The notes below the pieces were generated by a model, which was not told the DNA's origin, did not search any database, and was given only the letters and a program-made list of their open reading frames with translations. Shown piece after piece: positions 9,180 to 19,420 of a DNA stretch of 64,000 bases. The stretch covers positions 186,001 through 250,000 of the forward strand of contig CP087213.1 in NCBI GenBank assembly GCA_020912385.1. The letters run 5' to 3'. The stretch comes from Neofusicoccum parvum. Taxonomy: Eukaryota > Ascomycota > Dothideomycetes > Botryosphaeriales > Botryosphaeriaceae. Made by a program: the position numbers and the translations under genes. The stretch's first letter is position 1; the number at the start of each line of letters is the position of its first letter.

Positions 9180-12170
9180 ATGCGTTCTACCTTTGCCGCT
9201 GTCGCTGCCCTGGCCGGCGCCGCCTCGGCCGCCACCACCACCAGCGCCTACACCGACTCCACCACCGGCATCACCTTCCAGCGCTGGGTCGATGAGGACA
9301 CCGGATTCGCCTTCGGCATGGCTCTGCCCGAGAGCCCCGAGAAGGACTTCATCGGCCAGATCGTGGCCCCCGGCGCCGGTTGGGCCGGTATGTCCATGAC
9401 CTCGTCCATGATGGCCTCGACCCTCATCGCCGCCTGGCCCAGCGGAGAGGACGTCATTGCCTCCGTCCGCAAGACCAACGCCTACTCCAGCCCGTCCGTC
9501 ATGGACGGCGCCACCCTCGCCAGCATTCCCGAGGGTACCTTCGTCAACTCCACCCACTTCTCGTACACCTTCCTGTGCACGGGATGCCTTACGGGTGACT
9601 CCGGTTCGTTCGACGTCACCGGAGAGACCGCCGTGCTGGGCTGGGCTCTGTCCAAGACCGCCCCCACCACCCCCACGAGCGTCACCAGCGCTCTGGGCTA
9701 CCACGCTGCCGGTTTCGGTGCCTTTGGCATGCCCATCGCCGACGCCGAGCAGGCCGAGTACAGCACTTGGGCTAAGCTGGCCACCGGCAGCTCGTCTGGT
9801 TCCAGCGGAACCGGCACCACCACCGGCTCCAACTCGACCACCACCCCTGGCGCTTCGACCACCCCCGTCAGCACCCCGCTTCCCGCCCCCGTTACCCTGA
9901 ACACCACCTACGACTACATCGTCGTTGGTGGCGGTGCCGCCGGTATCGTTGCCGCTCAGCGTCTTGCTGAGTCCAAGAAGTCCGTTCTCCTGATCGAGCG
10001 CGGTGGTGCCTCGTCGGCCTCCAGCGGTGGCAACGATTACGTCGACTGGAACAACACCGTCACTCCCTACGATGTTCCCGCCTACGGCTACGCTGTTGAG
10101 CAGACCGGTGATGTTTCCTACTGCACGGACACTGCTTCCCAGGCTGGCTGCATTCTCGGTGGCTCCACTGTCATCAACGCTGAGATGTTCGTCAAGCCCC
10201 AGGAGGCCGACTTCGAGAACTGGCCCCAGGGCTGGTCGTACTCCGACATTGAGGCTTCCGCCGAGTCGTTTTACGAGCGCAACCCCGGTACCACTACTCC
10301 TTCATCTGATGGCCGCCGCTACAACCAGGGCGTCTTCCAGATTCTGGGCAACCTGCTCAAGGGCAACGGCTGGAACGAGGTCGATGCTGTCGAGGAGCCC
10401 AACAAGAAGGTCAACGTCTACTCGCACCCCCCGATGAACATCCAGGACTCTCTCCGTGCTGGCCCCGTCCTCACCTACCTGCCCCTTGCTCAGGAGATGG
10501 ACAACTTCAAGCTCCAGCTGAACACCAAGGTCCTCCGCGTCGCCCGTACCGGCTCCACCGTTACCGGTGTCGAGGTCCAGACCGAGTCCGGCGCCACCCA
10601 GCTCATCAACCTGAAGGCCAACGGCAAGGTCGTTCTTGCTGCCGGTGCTCTGTCTACTCCCCGTCTCCTGTTCAACTCTGGTATCGGCCCGGCTGACCAG
10701 CTCGAGATTGTCGCCAACGGCAACACCGGCATCTCGCTCAACTCCTCCGACTACATTGAGCTGCCCGTCGGCAAGGGTCTCAAGGACCACCCCATCCTCT
10801 CCATGCAGGTCAACATCCTCGGTGGCAGCAACCTGACCGTCTTCGACCCCACCAACCCCTCCGACAACGACATTGCTCTGTACAAGCAGGGTGCCGGTCC
10901 TCTTGCCGAGGGTATGCAGCGCCTGAACTTCTGGACCAGCGTTGAGGGTTCCGATGGCAAGACCCGCTACGTCCAGGGCACTACCTCGGTCGCCAGCTCC
11001 AGCGCCATCAAGGTCAAGGTTTACCTGACTCACGGTCTCACCTCCGAGGGTCGCCTTGGTATCACCGCTGACGGCGCCACTGAGCTGATCACCGAGCCCT
11101 GGCTCACCACCGATGCCGACAAGGAGGCCTTGACCAAGTTCGTCAACGAGTTCTTCGGCTACGTCCAGAAGTCCGGCAACCTCAGCGTCACCTCGTCCAC
11201 CGGTGGCAACATCACCGCCGCGGACATGATCGCGAAGCTCACCACCGGCTCTCACTTCGTCAGCACCGCCAAGATGGGCACTGACTCCGGTCTTGAGAAC
11301 AACGGCACCGCTGTTGTCGACACTGACTGCAAGGTCTACGGCACTGACAACCTCTACATCGTTGACGCCTCAATCCACCCTGACTTGCCCACCGGCAACA
11401 CTCAGGCCATCGTCTACGTCGTTGCTGAGCACGCCGCCAAGAAGATTGCTGGTGCCACCACCACCACTGCTGCCACTGGCTCTACATCCGGCTCGGTCTC
11501 GAGCGAGAGCGCTGTCGCCAGTGCTGAGTCTGTCTCGTCCAGCTCTGCTGTCTCTTCTTCCGCCGCTGCCAGCACTGAGGTCGCGACCACGACCGTCGTC
11601 CAGAACGGCTACACCACCACCATCTACTTCACCGCCACTCCCGTTGCAAGCTCTGCCGCTGCCGGTGTTGCTACCAGCGCCGCCGTCCAGACCACTGAGG
11701 TTGTCCAGAACGGCTACACCACCACCGTCTACTACACGCAGACTGCCCACGCCGCCGGCCAGACCCACGCCGCCGGCAACCAGGGCCAGGGCAACCACGG
11801 CAACCAGGGCGGCCATGTCTACACCTCGGTCGCGACCCAGGTCCAGAACGGCTACACCACCACGGTGACGTACACCCAGACCGCCCCCACCGTCGGCGCG
11901 TCGTCCACACTCGCCACCTCCGTCGTTGCTGCTGCGGTCTCTTCCGCCGCCGGTGGCGCTGCCTCGTACCCGACGTTCGTCCCGACCGGCGTCGCGTCCA
12001 ACTGGACCAACACCATCCCGTCGGCCGCGCTGACCCAGGTCATCGCCACGCCCACGGGCGCCAACGCCCCCGACAAGCCTCTGCCCGCCGGCACCCGCAT
12101 CAAGGACGTGCTCGAGTGGTTCACGTACATCTTCGAGAGCCTGATCAGGGGCAAGAAGTCCAGCCAGTAA
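9180..12170 (+). CDS. Cellobiose dehydrogenase (haem b cytochrome + GMC flavodehydrogenase)
   Basis: This is a single exon of 996 residues. The ATG at 9180 is chosen because it starts a signal peptide (MRSTFAAVAALAGAASA). Residues about 20-215 form the CDH cytochrome (AA8) domain, with candidate haem ligands Met in SSMMAS and His in LGYHAAG. A Ser/Thr/Gly linker follows to about 245. The GMC dehydrogenase (AA3_1) starts at VVGGGAAG (about 248) and keeps the active-site pair H692 (TGSHFVST) and N740 (PTGNTQA). The enzyme oxidises cello-oligosaccharides and passes electrons through the haem to lytic polysaccharide monooxygenases; that role is known for the family. Instead of a CBM1, the last 235 residues are Ser/Thr/Ala-rich, with three repeats and a short amphipathic end (RIKDVLEWFTYIFESLIRG). 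Uniform codon choice suggests high expression. Confidence 0.93.
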   Translation: MRSTFAAVAALAGAASAATTTSAYTDSTTGITFQRWVDEDTGFAFGMALPESPEKDFIGQIVAPGAGWAGMSMTSSMMASTLIAAWPSGEDVIASVRKTNAYSSPSVMDGATLASIPEGTFVNSTHFSYTFLCTGCLTGDSGSFDVTGETAVLGWALSKTAPTTPTSVTSALGYHAAGFGAFGMPIADAEQAEYSTWAKLATGSSSGSSGTGTTTGSNSTTTPGASTTPVSTPLPAPVTLNTTYDYIVVGGGAAGIVAAQRLAESKKSVLLIERGGASSASSGGNDYVDWNNTVTPYDVPAYGYAVEQTGDVSYCTDTASQAGCILGGSTVINAEMFVKPQEADFENWPQGWSYSDIEASAESFYERNPGTTTPSSDGRRYNQGVFQILGNLLKGNGWNEVDAVEEPNKKVNVYSHPPMNIQDSLRAGPVLTYLPLAQEMDNFKLQLNTKVLRVARTGSTVTGVEVQTESGATQLINLKANGKVVLAAGALSTPRLLFNSGIGPADQLEIVANGNTGISLNSSDYIELPVGKGLKDHPILSMQVNILGGSNLTVFDPTNPSDNDIALYKQGAGPLAEGMQRLNFWTSVEGSDGKTRYVQGTTSVASSSAIKVKVYLTHGLTSEGRLGITADGATELITEPWLTTDADKEALTKFVNEFFGYVQKSGNLSVTSSTGGNITAADMIAKLTTGSHFVSTAKMGTDSGLENNGTAVVDTDCKVYGTDNLYIVDASIHPDLPTGNTQAIVYVVAEHAAKKIAGATTTTAATGSTSGSVSSESAVASAESVSSSSAVSSSAAASTEVATTTVVQNGYTTTIYFTATPVASSAAAGVATSAAVQTTEVVQNGYTTTVYYTQTAHAAGQTHAAGNQGQGNHGNQGGHVYTSVATQVQNGYTTTVTYTQTAPTVGASSTLATSVVAAAVSSAAGGAASYPTFVPTGVASNWTNTIPSAALTQVIATPTGANAPDKPLPAGTRIKDVLEWFTYIFESLIRGKKSSQ
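11595..11885 (+). repeat. Three-unit VQNGYTTT repeat in the CDH tail
   Basis: Three in-frame units start at about 11595, 11700 and 11838, each built on VQNGYTTT followed by I/V-Y/T-Y/F-T. Spacers are Ser/Ala-rich or Gly/His/Gln/Asn-rich. Nucleotide identity across the core of each unit is nearly complete, which suggests recent duplication or gene conversion. The Thr- and Tyr-rich units would be extracellular and open to O-glycosylation. Confidence 0.8.
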
Positions 12171-12683
12171 GCGGGCGGGGTTTCGTGATTCAAAATCTGG
12201 GGTTGTTTGGTTCGGGAGGTGGGGTTGCGATGAAGATATGACCGTTCCATAAAGTGTCGTTGCCTTTCTTGCGATGTTCGTGGTGGGATGGTAAAAGATA
12301 CATCTCGTCTTTCTTGTAGATATAGCTGCCGTTTTAACTTTTTTTGTTGTGGATAAATCAACGTGGTAAATACATTGTTCGGATTCTCTGACTTTGACTG
12401 GAAAGTTTATGCCTATAGTGCTTACGTGCAGTAGATGGTGAGTGGTTGATCAACAAGAATGGCCCGGGACCAAGCTTATCAAGTGCGGGGTCGCTAGAGC
12501 TTACTCTCCCCTCATCCGAACTTGACCTCAACGTTAAGCTCAGATAGACAGGGTGATATATAAACCAGCCGTGTAAAATACTTTCAACTCTTTGCAGCCT
12601 TGATCTCCCTGATTATCGAAAACCGCAGCACATCTTCAAAAACAAATCACAATCAAAAACCAAAACACCTACCCCCACAAAAA
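12171..12683 (+). promoter_or_regulatory. Intergenic stretch with TATA box of the GST-like gene
   Basis: The 3' flank of CDH lies here. A TATATAAA box at 12557-12564 is about 120 bases upstream of the ATG at 12684, and the leader just before that ATG is A-rich (ACAAAAAATG). No coding frame is seen. The frame open from 12600 begins with TTG and looks like leader. Confidence 0.5.
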
Positions 12684-13879
12684 ATGCCACCACCCAACCC
12701 CCCCATCCCCCCCATCCTCCTCTTCGGCTACGACTCCTCCCTCTTCACCCAAAAAGCCCGCCTCGCGCTGCGCCTCCTCCGCCTCCCCTCCACCCTCATC
12801 CGCGTGCCCCCCACGCCCCCCCGCCCCCTCCTCCTCCGCCCCTTCGCCCTCCCCTACCGCAAGATCCCCGTCCTCGCCGTCGGCCGCGACCTCTACGTCG
12901 ACACCGCCCTCATCGCCGCCGTCCTCGACGCCCGCTTCGCCTCCGCCGCCGCGACGCTGTTCCCGGACAAGCAGGTCGCCCCGCTCGCGCGCCTCTGGGC
13001 GGCCACCTGCGCGGACCGCCCGCTGTTCCGCGTGATGACGGGCCTCGTGCCGGGGCGCGTGTGGCGCGCGCGCTTCGGGGTTGATCGCGGGCGGCTGGTG
13101 GGGCATCCGCTGGACGCGGACAAGCTGGCGGCGAAGCGGCCGCGGAATGTGGCGGCGCTGGATGCGTGGCTGAGCGCGGTGGAGGGGCGGTTTGCGGATG
13201 GGGGTGGCGGGTGGTTGTTTGGGGGGGCGGCGCCGGGGTGGGCGGATGTGGCGTTGTGGGAGGAGGTGGAGTGGGGGGTGGGGGTGGCGGGGGGGAGGGG
13301 CGTGGGGGATTTGACGGGCGGGGAGGAGGGGGATGATGGGGGGGAGGTGGCGGAGGGGGAGAATGGGGAGGGGAGGGGGTTGGTGGGGAGGGTTTGGAAT
13401 GAGGGGAGGTATCCCGGGTTGTGGAGGTGGTTTGAGGCGTTTAGGGCGTATGTGGAGGCGTTGCCGGTGGAGGAGGAGAGGGTGGAGGGGAGTGAGGAGG
13501 AGAAGATTAGGGTGGTGGTGGAGAGGTTGGGGGCGTGTGGGGAGTGTGGGTTGAGGGAGAGCATGATGAAGACGAGCGCGGTGGGTGAGGGTGGCGTGGA
13601 TGAGTTGATCGGATTGGTGCCGGGAGCGGAGGTGGTTATTGCACCAGATGACACGGGGAAAGACGAGTGAGTTTGTTCCTGCTCTTTCCATGGATCGTCA
13701 ATTTGGAGGTACTAACAGCCTTCGGTAGTCCTACGTTTGGAACTTTGCTGGCAACCTCGCCGGAGGAGGTTGTAATCAAGCCTCGGTGGCTAGGCAATCA
13801 ACCGCCTCTGGTTGATGTGCGTATACATTTTCCGAGGTTGGGGTTTGTCGTGAAGCCAGCTTCCGAAGCGAAACTCTGA
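12684..13879 (+). CDS. GST-like protein (thioredoxin-fold N-domain, fungal C-domain)
   Basis: Exons are 12684-13666 and 13729-13879, giving 377 residues. The intron contains CTAAC before its TAG acceptor, and the second exon continues a sensible C-terminus (LATSPEEVVIKPRWLG). Residues about 8-85 look like a GST N-terminal domain (LFGYDSSLFTQKARLALRL, PYRKIPVLAVGRDLYVDTALI), with the cis-Pro of the fold in KIPVL. An all-helical C-domain follows, interrupted by a Gly/Glu-rich low-complexity segment at about 195-230. The target substrate is unknown. Many fungal proteins of this layout have no proven transferase activity. The coding strand is almost pure C-rich before about 13,050 and extremely G-rich after it. 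The 3' end converges on the permease gene, 102 bases away. Confidence 0.7.
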
Positions 13880-13981
13880 ATCGATGGGCTTGTTGATTAT
13901 GAATGCGACACTGACTGTGGAGACATGAAGAAGTTACTTGAGCAGATGCAATGGTTCCAAATTCTATACGCAAATCATTCT

Positions 13982-15684
13982 CTAAGCAAAAAATAGCCTC
14001 CTCATCTGTAACAAAAACGATGCTTTCTTCTCTTCCACGTTCTTCAGCTCCGGTAGATCCTCCCTCGTCCCACTCACCAGATCCATCTCCTCCAGCCTCA
14101 CCCACTTGGTCCCCTTCCAGAACTTCCAGAACACAGCCAGCACCACAAACAGCACAATCACGATGTACGCCACGACAAAATCCGCCGCCGCAAACGGACT
14201 CAAGGTCTGATACCCCTGAATCAGCACGAAAAACACATTGATGGCGGCAACGAAGACGGCGCCACCCGGATACCACAGCGCGCGGAACGGCAGCTCATCG
14301 ACGCTCCTCCCCTGGCGGACCCAAGCGCGGCGGAAGCGCAGGTGCATGACGCCGATGGCGGCCCAGGCGATGAAGGTGGCGGCGCCGGAGATGGTGACGA
14401 GGTAGGAGAAGACCTTGCCGGCCTTGGTGCCGACGTTCATGAGCGAGATGAGGCCGAGCAGGTTGGAGAAGACGACGGCGCGGAGGGGGACGCCGGCGGC
14501 GGTGGTGCGGGCGAAGAAGGCGGGGGCGCGGCGCTGGCGGGCGAGCGAGAGGAGCGTGCGCGACGCGATGTAGATGCTGGAGTTGATGGCGGAGAGGTTG
14601 GCGGTCACGATGACGACGTTGACCAGGTGGCCGGCCGAGCGCCAGCCGGCCGAGACGAGCGCGATGGTCCAGGGGGAGAGGCCGGATTTGCTGGAGGCGG
14701 TGAGGAAGAAGGGCGAGTTGGAGGGGCAGATCAGCGAGGCGAAGAAGACCATGCCGATGAAGACGACGAAGATGCGGAAGAAGGACTGCTTGATGGCGGC
14801 TGGGAGGTCGCGCTTGGGGTTCTTGGACTCGCCGGCGGTGACGGCGACCATCTCGGTGCCGCAGTAGTAGACGGCGGCCAGCACCAGGGTCTGGGCGAAG
14901 CCGCTGATGCCGTTGACGAAGGGTCCCGGGTCGGACCAGTAGCGGAAGCCGATGTAGGAGCCGCCGATGGCGCCGGTGTTGAGCAGGATGGCGACGAGGA
15001 ACCCGCCGAGCACGCAGAGAACTTTCCAGGACGCGAACCAGAACTCCATCTCGCCGTAGGCGGTGATGGGCAGGAGGGCGGTGCACTGGAAAAAGGCGCA
15101 GCTGAGCAGGATCCAGCCCCATGACGGCACCTTGTCGGTCCAGAGACCCAGCACGATGCTCAGGCCGTTGTATTCGTTGGAGAGGTTGGAGATCCAGAGG
15201 TACCTGTGGCGGTTAGCAAAGCACAACGCCAACTGGTGTCAGCACATTACACACCAGTAGTTCCATCCGAGTGCGAATGCAACGGCCGGGTCCAGGAAGC
15301 GGCCGGCCATTTCGGTGAAGGCACCCGGGGTGGGGTACATGGTGCAGATCTCGCCGAGGGACTGCATGACGAAGAACACATCGAGGCCGACGATGAGGAA
15401 GCAGATCAGGGCGCCGACCGGGCCGGAGTACGAGAGGGCGTAGCCAGTGCCGTACCAGATGCTGGGCCTGCGCTGGAGTCAGCTCGGGACAGGACACGGA
15501 GGAAAGACGGCTTCACGCACCCAATGACGCCGCCCAAGGCGATCATCTGGAGGTGTCTTCGCTTCAGGCCCCTCTGCAGGCCGTCGTCCAGGACATTGCC
15601 GTTGGCGGTGACCGGGATGGCGGTCCCCTCAGCGCCATCGACGGCGGCGGCAACCACGGGCTCGATGGTCTTGAGGTCGGCCAT
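13982..15684 (-). CDS. Amino-acid permease (APC superfamily, YAT-like)
   Basis: Exons on the minus strand are 15684-15521, 15467-15255 and 15203-13982, giving 532 residues. The N-tail is short and cytosolic (MADLKTIEPVVAAAV), then LQMIALGGVIGPSIWYGTG forms TM1 with the typical unwound Gly motif. FALGWNYWYLWISNLSNEYN corresponds to the conserved FALGWNY segment after TM3, and a dozen hydrophobic spans follow. GTEMVAVTAGESKNPKRDLP is the hallmark loop of amino-acid permeases. The protein should import amino acids with protons at the plasma membrane; the specific substrate cannot be read from sequence. It is transcribed divergently from the membrane-protein gene at 16314. Confidence 0.88.
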
Positions 15685-16313
15685 GGTTGGAGGCGAGAGC
15701 TGGCAGGTGCAGAGGCGCCATGGCGGGCGGCGGCTTAGCTTTTGCTTGACGGCGGGGCGACAGCATGCTTATCGACACGCCCATCTCCGAATGCAAGGCG
15801 CTGTTGCGATAGGCACACCCGGCGAAGATCCCGCTCTCCCCACTTTCTGAGCTGCAGTCGGGGTCGCGTCGTTGCACATGACTGGGGAGAGCGCGGGGGG
15901 AGGGCGAACGTTTGGCCGGCGCTTGTGCCTGAGGCGCCGAGGCCGCAACGCGCGACGCGCCCGCTAAGGAAGCAAGCACCCGCACCGACCACCGACGACC
16001 GACGACCGACGGACAACTCAGACTCCACCACCACGGCTCCCGACTCAGCCACCAGCAGATCGTCCAGCCCCCAACACGCTAGTCCTCAACCGCACGTCGA
16101 CCCCAAGCATCGTCGCTGGGATGCCCTCTCCTGCGCGAATCAACTAGGCAGCAGCCGTCCAGGTACGGATCCTTCGCCGCCTTTTTTTAGCTGTACCGCA
16201 TTCCCGCCCCCAAATTGTTCTGCACACTCGCGTCATGTCCACACCGCACGTCTTTATCACTCGCAGTCCCCGGCTGCACGCGTCCGCCCTCCTGCTCCAG
16301 CTGCCGCGCCGTC
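15685..16313. promoter_or_regulatory. Divergent intergenic region with short tandem repeat
   Basis: This 629-base region separates two divergent genes and must hold both promoters. A degenerate GACCGAC/CCGACGA microrepeat lies at about 15,983-16,012. No TATA consensus is clear on either strand. No coding frame is supported. Confidence 0.45.
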
Positions 16314-18182
16314 ATGTCTAATGCGACATACAGCAAGATCGAGCTGCGCGACATCGACTCCGCTGCCGCCACCGAGCTCGAACCGCCCCAGCAGGCCGTC
16401 CGTGCCGCATCGGCAAGCCCGGTTTCGTCCCTGAGCAGCTTCGAGAAGCCATCGAGAATACGCAGCTGGCAAAACGACCTCAGACGTGAGAGTCTCGTGA
16501 AGAACGCCAGGAATGCCAAGGACGCAACCGCCAGAAACGTCAGAGACGCAACCGCCAATGCCGTCCCGCTGATCAGGGCTGCCACTCTCAAGACCGTCCC
16601 GCTGGTCAAGGCCGGCATCCGCACTCGCTCCTTTAGGCGCCATGCCGTCGCCTTTTTCACCCTCTTCATCTTTGGCCTTCTCCCCCTCATCGTCTATTTC
16701 AAAGTCCTCCAGCACCCTTTCGTTGCGAGTCCCGTCACCTGTGGAAAGGACAATACCGTAAAGGAACAGGCCCCCGGCGCTGCCGGTCTGTTCACCATCG
16801 ACCGCGTTGCCGGGAAGTACCCTTTCTGGCTGGCCAAGTTTCTGGACACGCTATGGGACCTGTTCGTCGCACGTGGAATGCAGTTCCTGGCCGGTTGCGT
16901 CAGCTACATCGTCTTCTCCAACGCCCTGCTCCGCGCCATTGAAGAATCTCCTATCCCCTACCGCACTTTCATTGGCGTCACACTGAATGGCCCCTCAGCC
17001 TGGACTGTCGTCTGCATGCTGCTGGATCTCGGCCGCTACTCCCGAAAGCGCTCCGTCTGGCTCTTTGCCTACGGCGCTCTGGCCCTGTCGTACGTGCTTG
17101 CCATGCCGACCCTGCTCTCCACCATGACCGGATACATCAGCTCTTCTTCACCCTTCACAAAAGTCCCCGGTACCGAACAGTTCGTACCAGCGGATAGCTT
17201 CAAGTCGGGTTACACCTTCTTTGGTTTACCGGACGTTCCAGACGACACCTGCGTACTCTACAATGTCGTACAGCCAGCTATGTCGCGAGATTACTCTCGG
17301 TCAAAATATTGTAAGGTGGTTTCCGCTAATATAAAGTCATATCTGACCTGAGAAACAGGCAACACCACCTGCGCGATACATCTTAATCACGGCAACGAAG
17401 TAATATGGAGAGAAACTGGTGTCACATACTGGACCACCAGCTCGGAGCTGGGAGATATTCTGGAAAGAGAGAAAGACGACAACTGTCAGCATCCCGTCCT
17501 TGCCCATCGTTTCCTCCATAGTCGCTGACACGACCTACCCAGGCTCGCACTTTAGCAACGAGACGTACGAAGCATCCGGATCTCGGTACGACGAGTACGG
17601 CTACTACGTGGGCGGCAGCAGCGATGACACCACCTACAACTGTTGCGCTCCCCTCCCACCCACACCGCGCGTCGGCTAACCCCGCCAGGCAACGACACCG
17701 TCTTCCTAACCATCGCCGGGCACAACTACACCGTCGACGTCGCCATGAACAGCACGCGCCCCTCGTACAACGAGTGCTACAACGGCACCGGCTACCCCAA
17801 CGCGGACATCCTCGCCAACGGCCGCTGCCTGCCCGACGCCGACGGCGGCGGCGCCTCGTACCAGTGGGGCTTCTCGGCCATGCTGACGTCGGTCGTGCTG
17901 ATCGTGCACGCCTGCTGGGCGCTGTCCATGTACGCCATCTGGCTGGACGCCGAGCTGGGCAGCAGCCTGCTGCGCGCCGGCTATCACCTCACCCAGCTGC
18001 GCGGCGCGTTCGCCGTCGCGGCCGCGGCGGAGGAGACGACGGGCTGGGCGCCCAGGGAGCTGCGGAGCGTGCCGGCGGATGAGGTCGAGGCGAGGCTGTA
18101 CGAGAGGGGCGCGGCCGTGCGGTTTGAGCTGTTTAGGGACGAGTTGCCGTTTGCGCATGTGGAGCCGTTTGAGGAGGCGTAG
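16314..18182 (+). CDS. Fungal multi-pass membrane protein of unknown function
   Basis: Exons are 16314-17310, 17359-17484, 17543-17641 and 17689-18182, giving 571 residues. The three introns are 46-58 bases, and each splits a TGC codon after its first base. The third intron has a weak GTTGCG donor. The N-terminal 105 residues are cytosolic-looking, with an Arg/Lys/Ala amphipathic stretch (NARNAKDATARNVRDATANA). Membrane spans are visible at about 108-130, 187-205, 220-240, 248-272 and 467-492. The 200-residue loop before the last span is rich in Cys and N-glycosylation sites (CNTT, NDT, NST, NGT) and is probably extracytoplasmic. I recognise no catalytic motif and propose no function. Confidence 0.75.
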
Positions 18183-18608
18183 GGAGGAGGTGGATATACC
18201 CAATGGTGCAGGAGTTTTTTTGTGTATAGTGTAATATTTTGTATGAGTAATGGGTCTTTTGCGGGGCTACAGCAGGTGCTGCATATTTATCGGTAGCGCG
18301 GCAAGAGATGAAAAGAAGGATATTGATACACGACGCGGAGTGAGGTGGGAGAAGGGCAAGAGTGTAGGAAGCGAGATGGAGGTACAAACCAGACTAGGTG
18401 AAGGCGACAACACGGCCGCTTAGTTGACCTATACAAATAGAGCCAGAGTTACGAAAACCACTAAAAGGAGCACCTAAAACGTTGGCATGTGCTTCCAGCC
18501 CGTCGGCTGCATTCCGTGCAAACGGCGGAGCGGGTACGGAGCCGTGCGGCGGCCCGCGGCTAGCGCGAAAATGCTGCCCACGTTTACCACGTGCATGGGG
18601 AATCGTAG
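18183..18608. other. Intergenic stretch
   Basis: The 3' flank of the membrane-protein gene lies here. No supported feature. A frame reading into 18,480-18,600 on the plus strand may be the further-decayed upstream part of the relic that follows. Confidence 0.3.
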
Positions 18609-18845
18609 CACTCGTCTGGACGCAATCAACTCAGGAGATTCAGGGTTCATCAAAGTGCTTCAGCCCAACGTCGAATCCGTCACGCCGTTGGAGCTGCGGA
18701 ACAGGAAGGCCTCCTGGAAGGGGTCGACAACCTGGAGTGGCTGCATTTGATCAGCCGTTTTAGGAAGCTCAATAGTGATAGGGAAGGACAGGACGGAGCT
18801 TTCCGAGACATGCATCGCTCGGTCGACACTTGGTGTGCGGGATAG
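18609..18845 (+). pseudogene. Relic of a HeLo-like (fungal NLR N-terminal) domain
   Basis: A 78-codon open piece between TAG 18606-18608 and TAG 18843-18845 reads as a charged helical segment: RNQLRRFRVHQSASAQRRIR, then HAVGAAEQEGLLEGVDNLEW and LHLISRFRKLNSDREGQDG. It aligns by eye with the intact NLR gene 700 bases downstream: RIRHAV...EGVDNLEWLHLISRF against NIRDGL...EKVNKLERIINRLY, with one gap. That part of the NLR is the last helices of its HeLo-like domain. No start codon, promoter or continuing exon is evident. It is best read as what remains of a second HeLo-type gene or a duplicated 5' end. The alignment was made by eye and is short. Confidence 0.4.
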
Positions 18846-19420
18846 GATTTTTAGGGGGGTGGAAACGCGGGGCTGGGGTTCCACGCCCCCGGTTCGATCC
18901 CGCATGTATCAGCCTGGCAGTGGACGGTCCAGCATTCTAGAAAATCAAAGCCTTGTCCATGCAGCGGCTTTCAGACCCGGATGGTTTCCGAAGAAGTTTC
19001 AGCTGCAGTCGATCGGTAATGGACGTGCATTGCGCAGCCGATCGGAAGTAGTGGGTTCATCCTGTAGGTAACACAAGAATCCATCAGGGCGGCTTTGATA
19101 CGCATGTTGAAGCAATGCTCAACCTTCATGTTGTTCTTGACTTTTTGGTCCACGCAAGGTGCACAACGGTGGACATACTTCCATCAAGCTTTGGTCGCTA
19201 TTGGCCTATCATTCGGAGGAGGCGCAGCATTTGTTACGGCACCCTTGCAGTGTGAATCCTTTGCGTCACGGCCAGGAACACGCGAATCAGAGTCGCAGGG
19301 AGGTACGGTGATCCCGCCCCCAAAAGACGGCCGCCAATACTACTTGAACCTGTCCCGCTTCGTGTATTCACACATCCTCACTATTTCACACCACCGCTGG
19401 GATCGACCCGGAAGCCCAGC
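18846..19420. other. Intergenic stretch upstream of the NLR gene
   Basis: No gene is supported. A GGTTCGATCCC box at about 18,890 resembles a tRNA box B, but no cloverleaf can be folded around it. The promoter of the NLR gene should lie here; no TATA consensus was found. Confidence 0.35.

Noticed and set aside
10302..11255. 317-codon minus-strand open frame inside the CDH gene
   Set aside because: It is a shadow of the strongly GC3-biased plus-strand coding sequence, with Gly/Val/Asp-rich composition and no family features.
12669..13691. 340-codon minus-strand open frame opposite the GST-like gene
   Set aside because: Pro/His/Arg-rich shadow caused by the C-rich then G-rich coding strand. 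The plus-strand gene has a spliced second exon that makes sense.
18870..18912. tRNA-like GGTTCGATCCC box
   Set aside because: It resembles RNA polymerase III box B, but there is no box A at the right distance, and neither a T-stem nor an acceptor stem can be paired on either strand.
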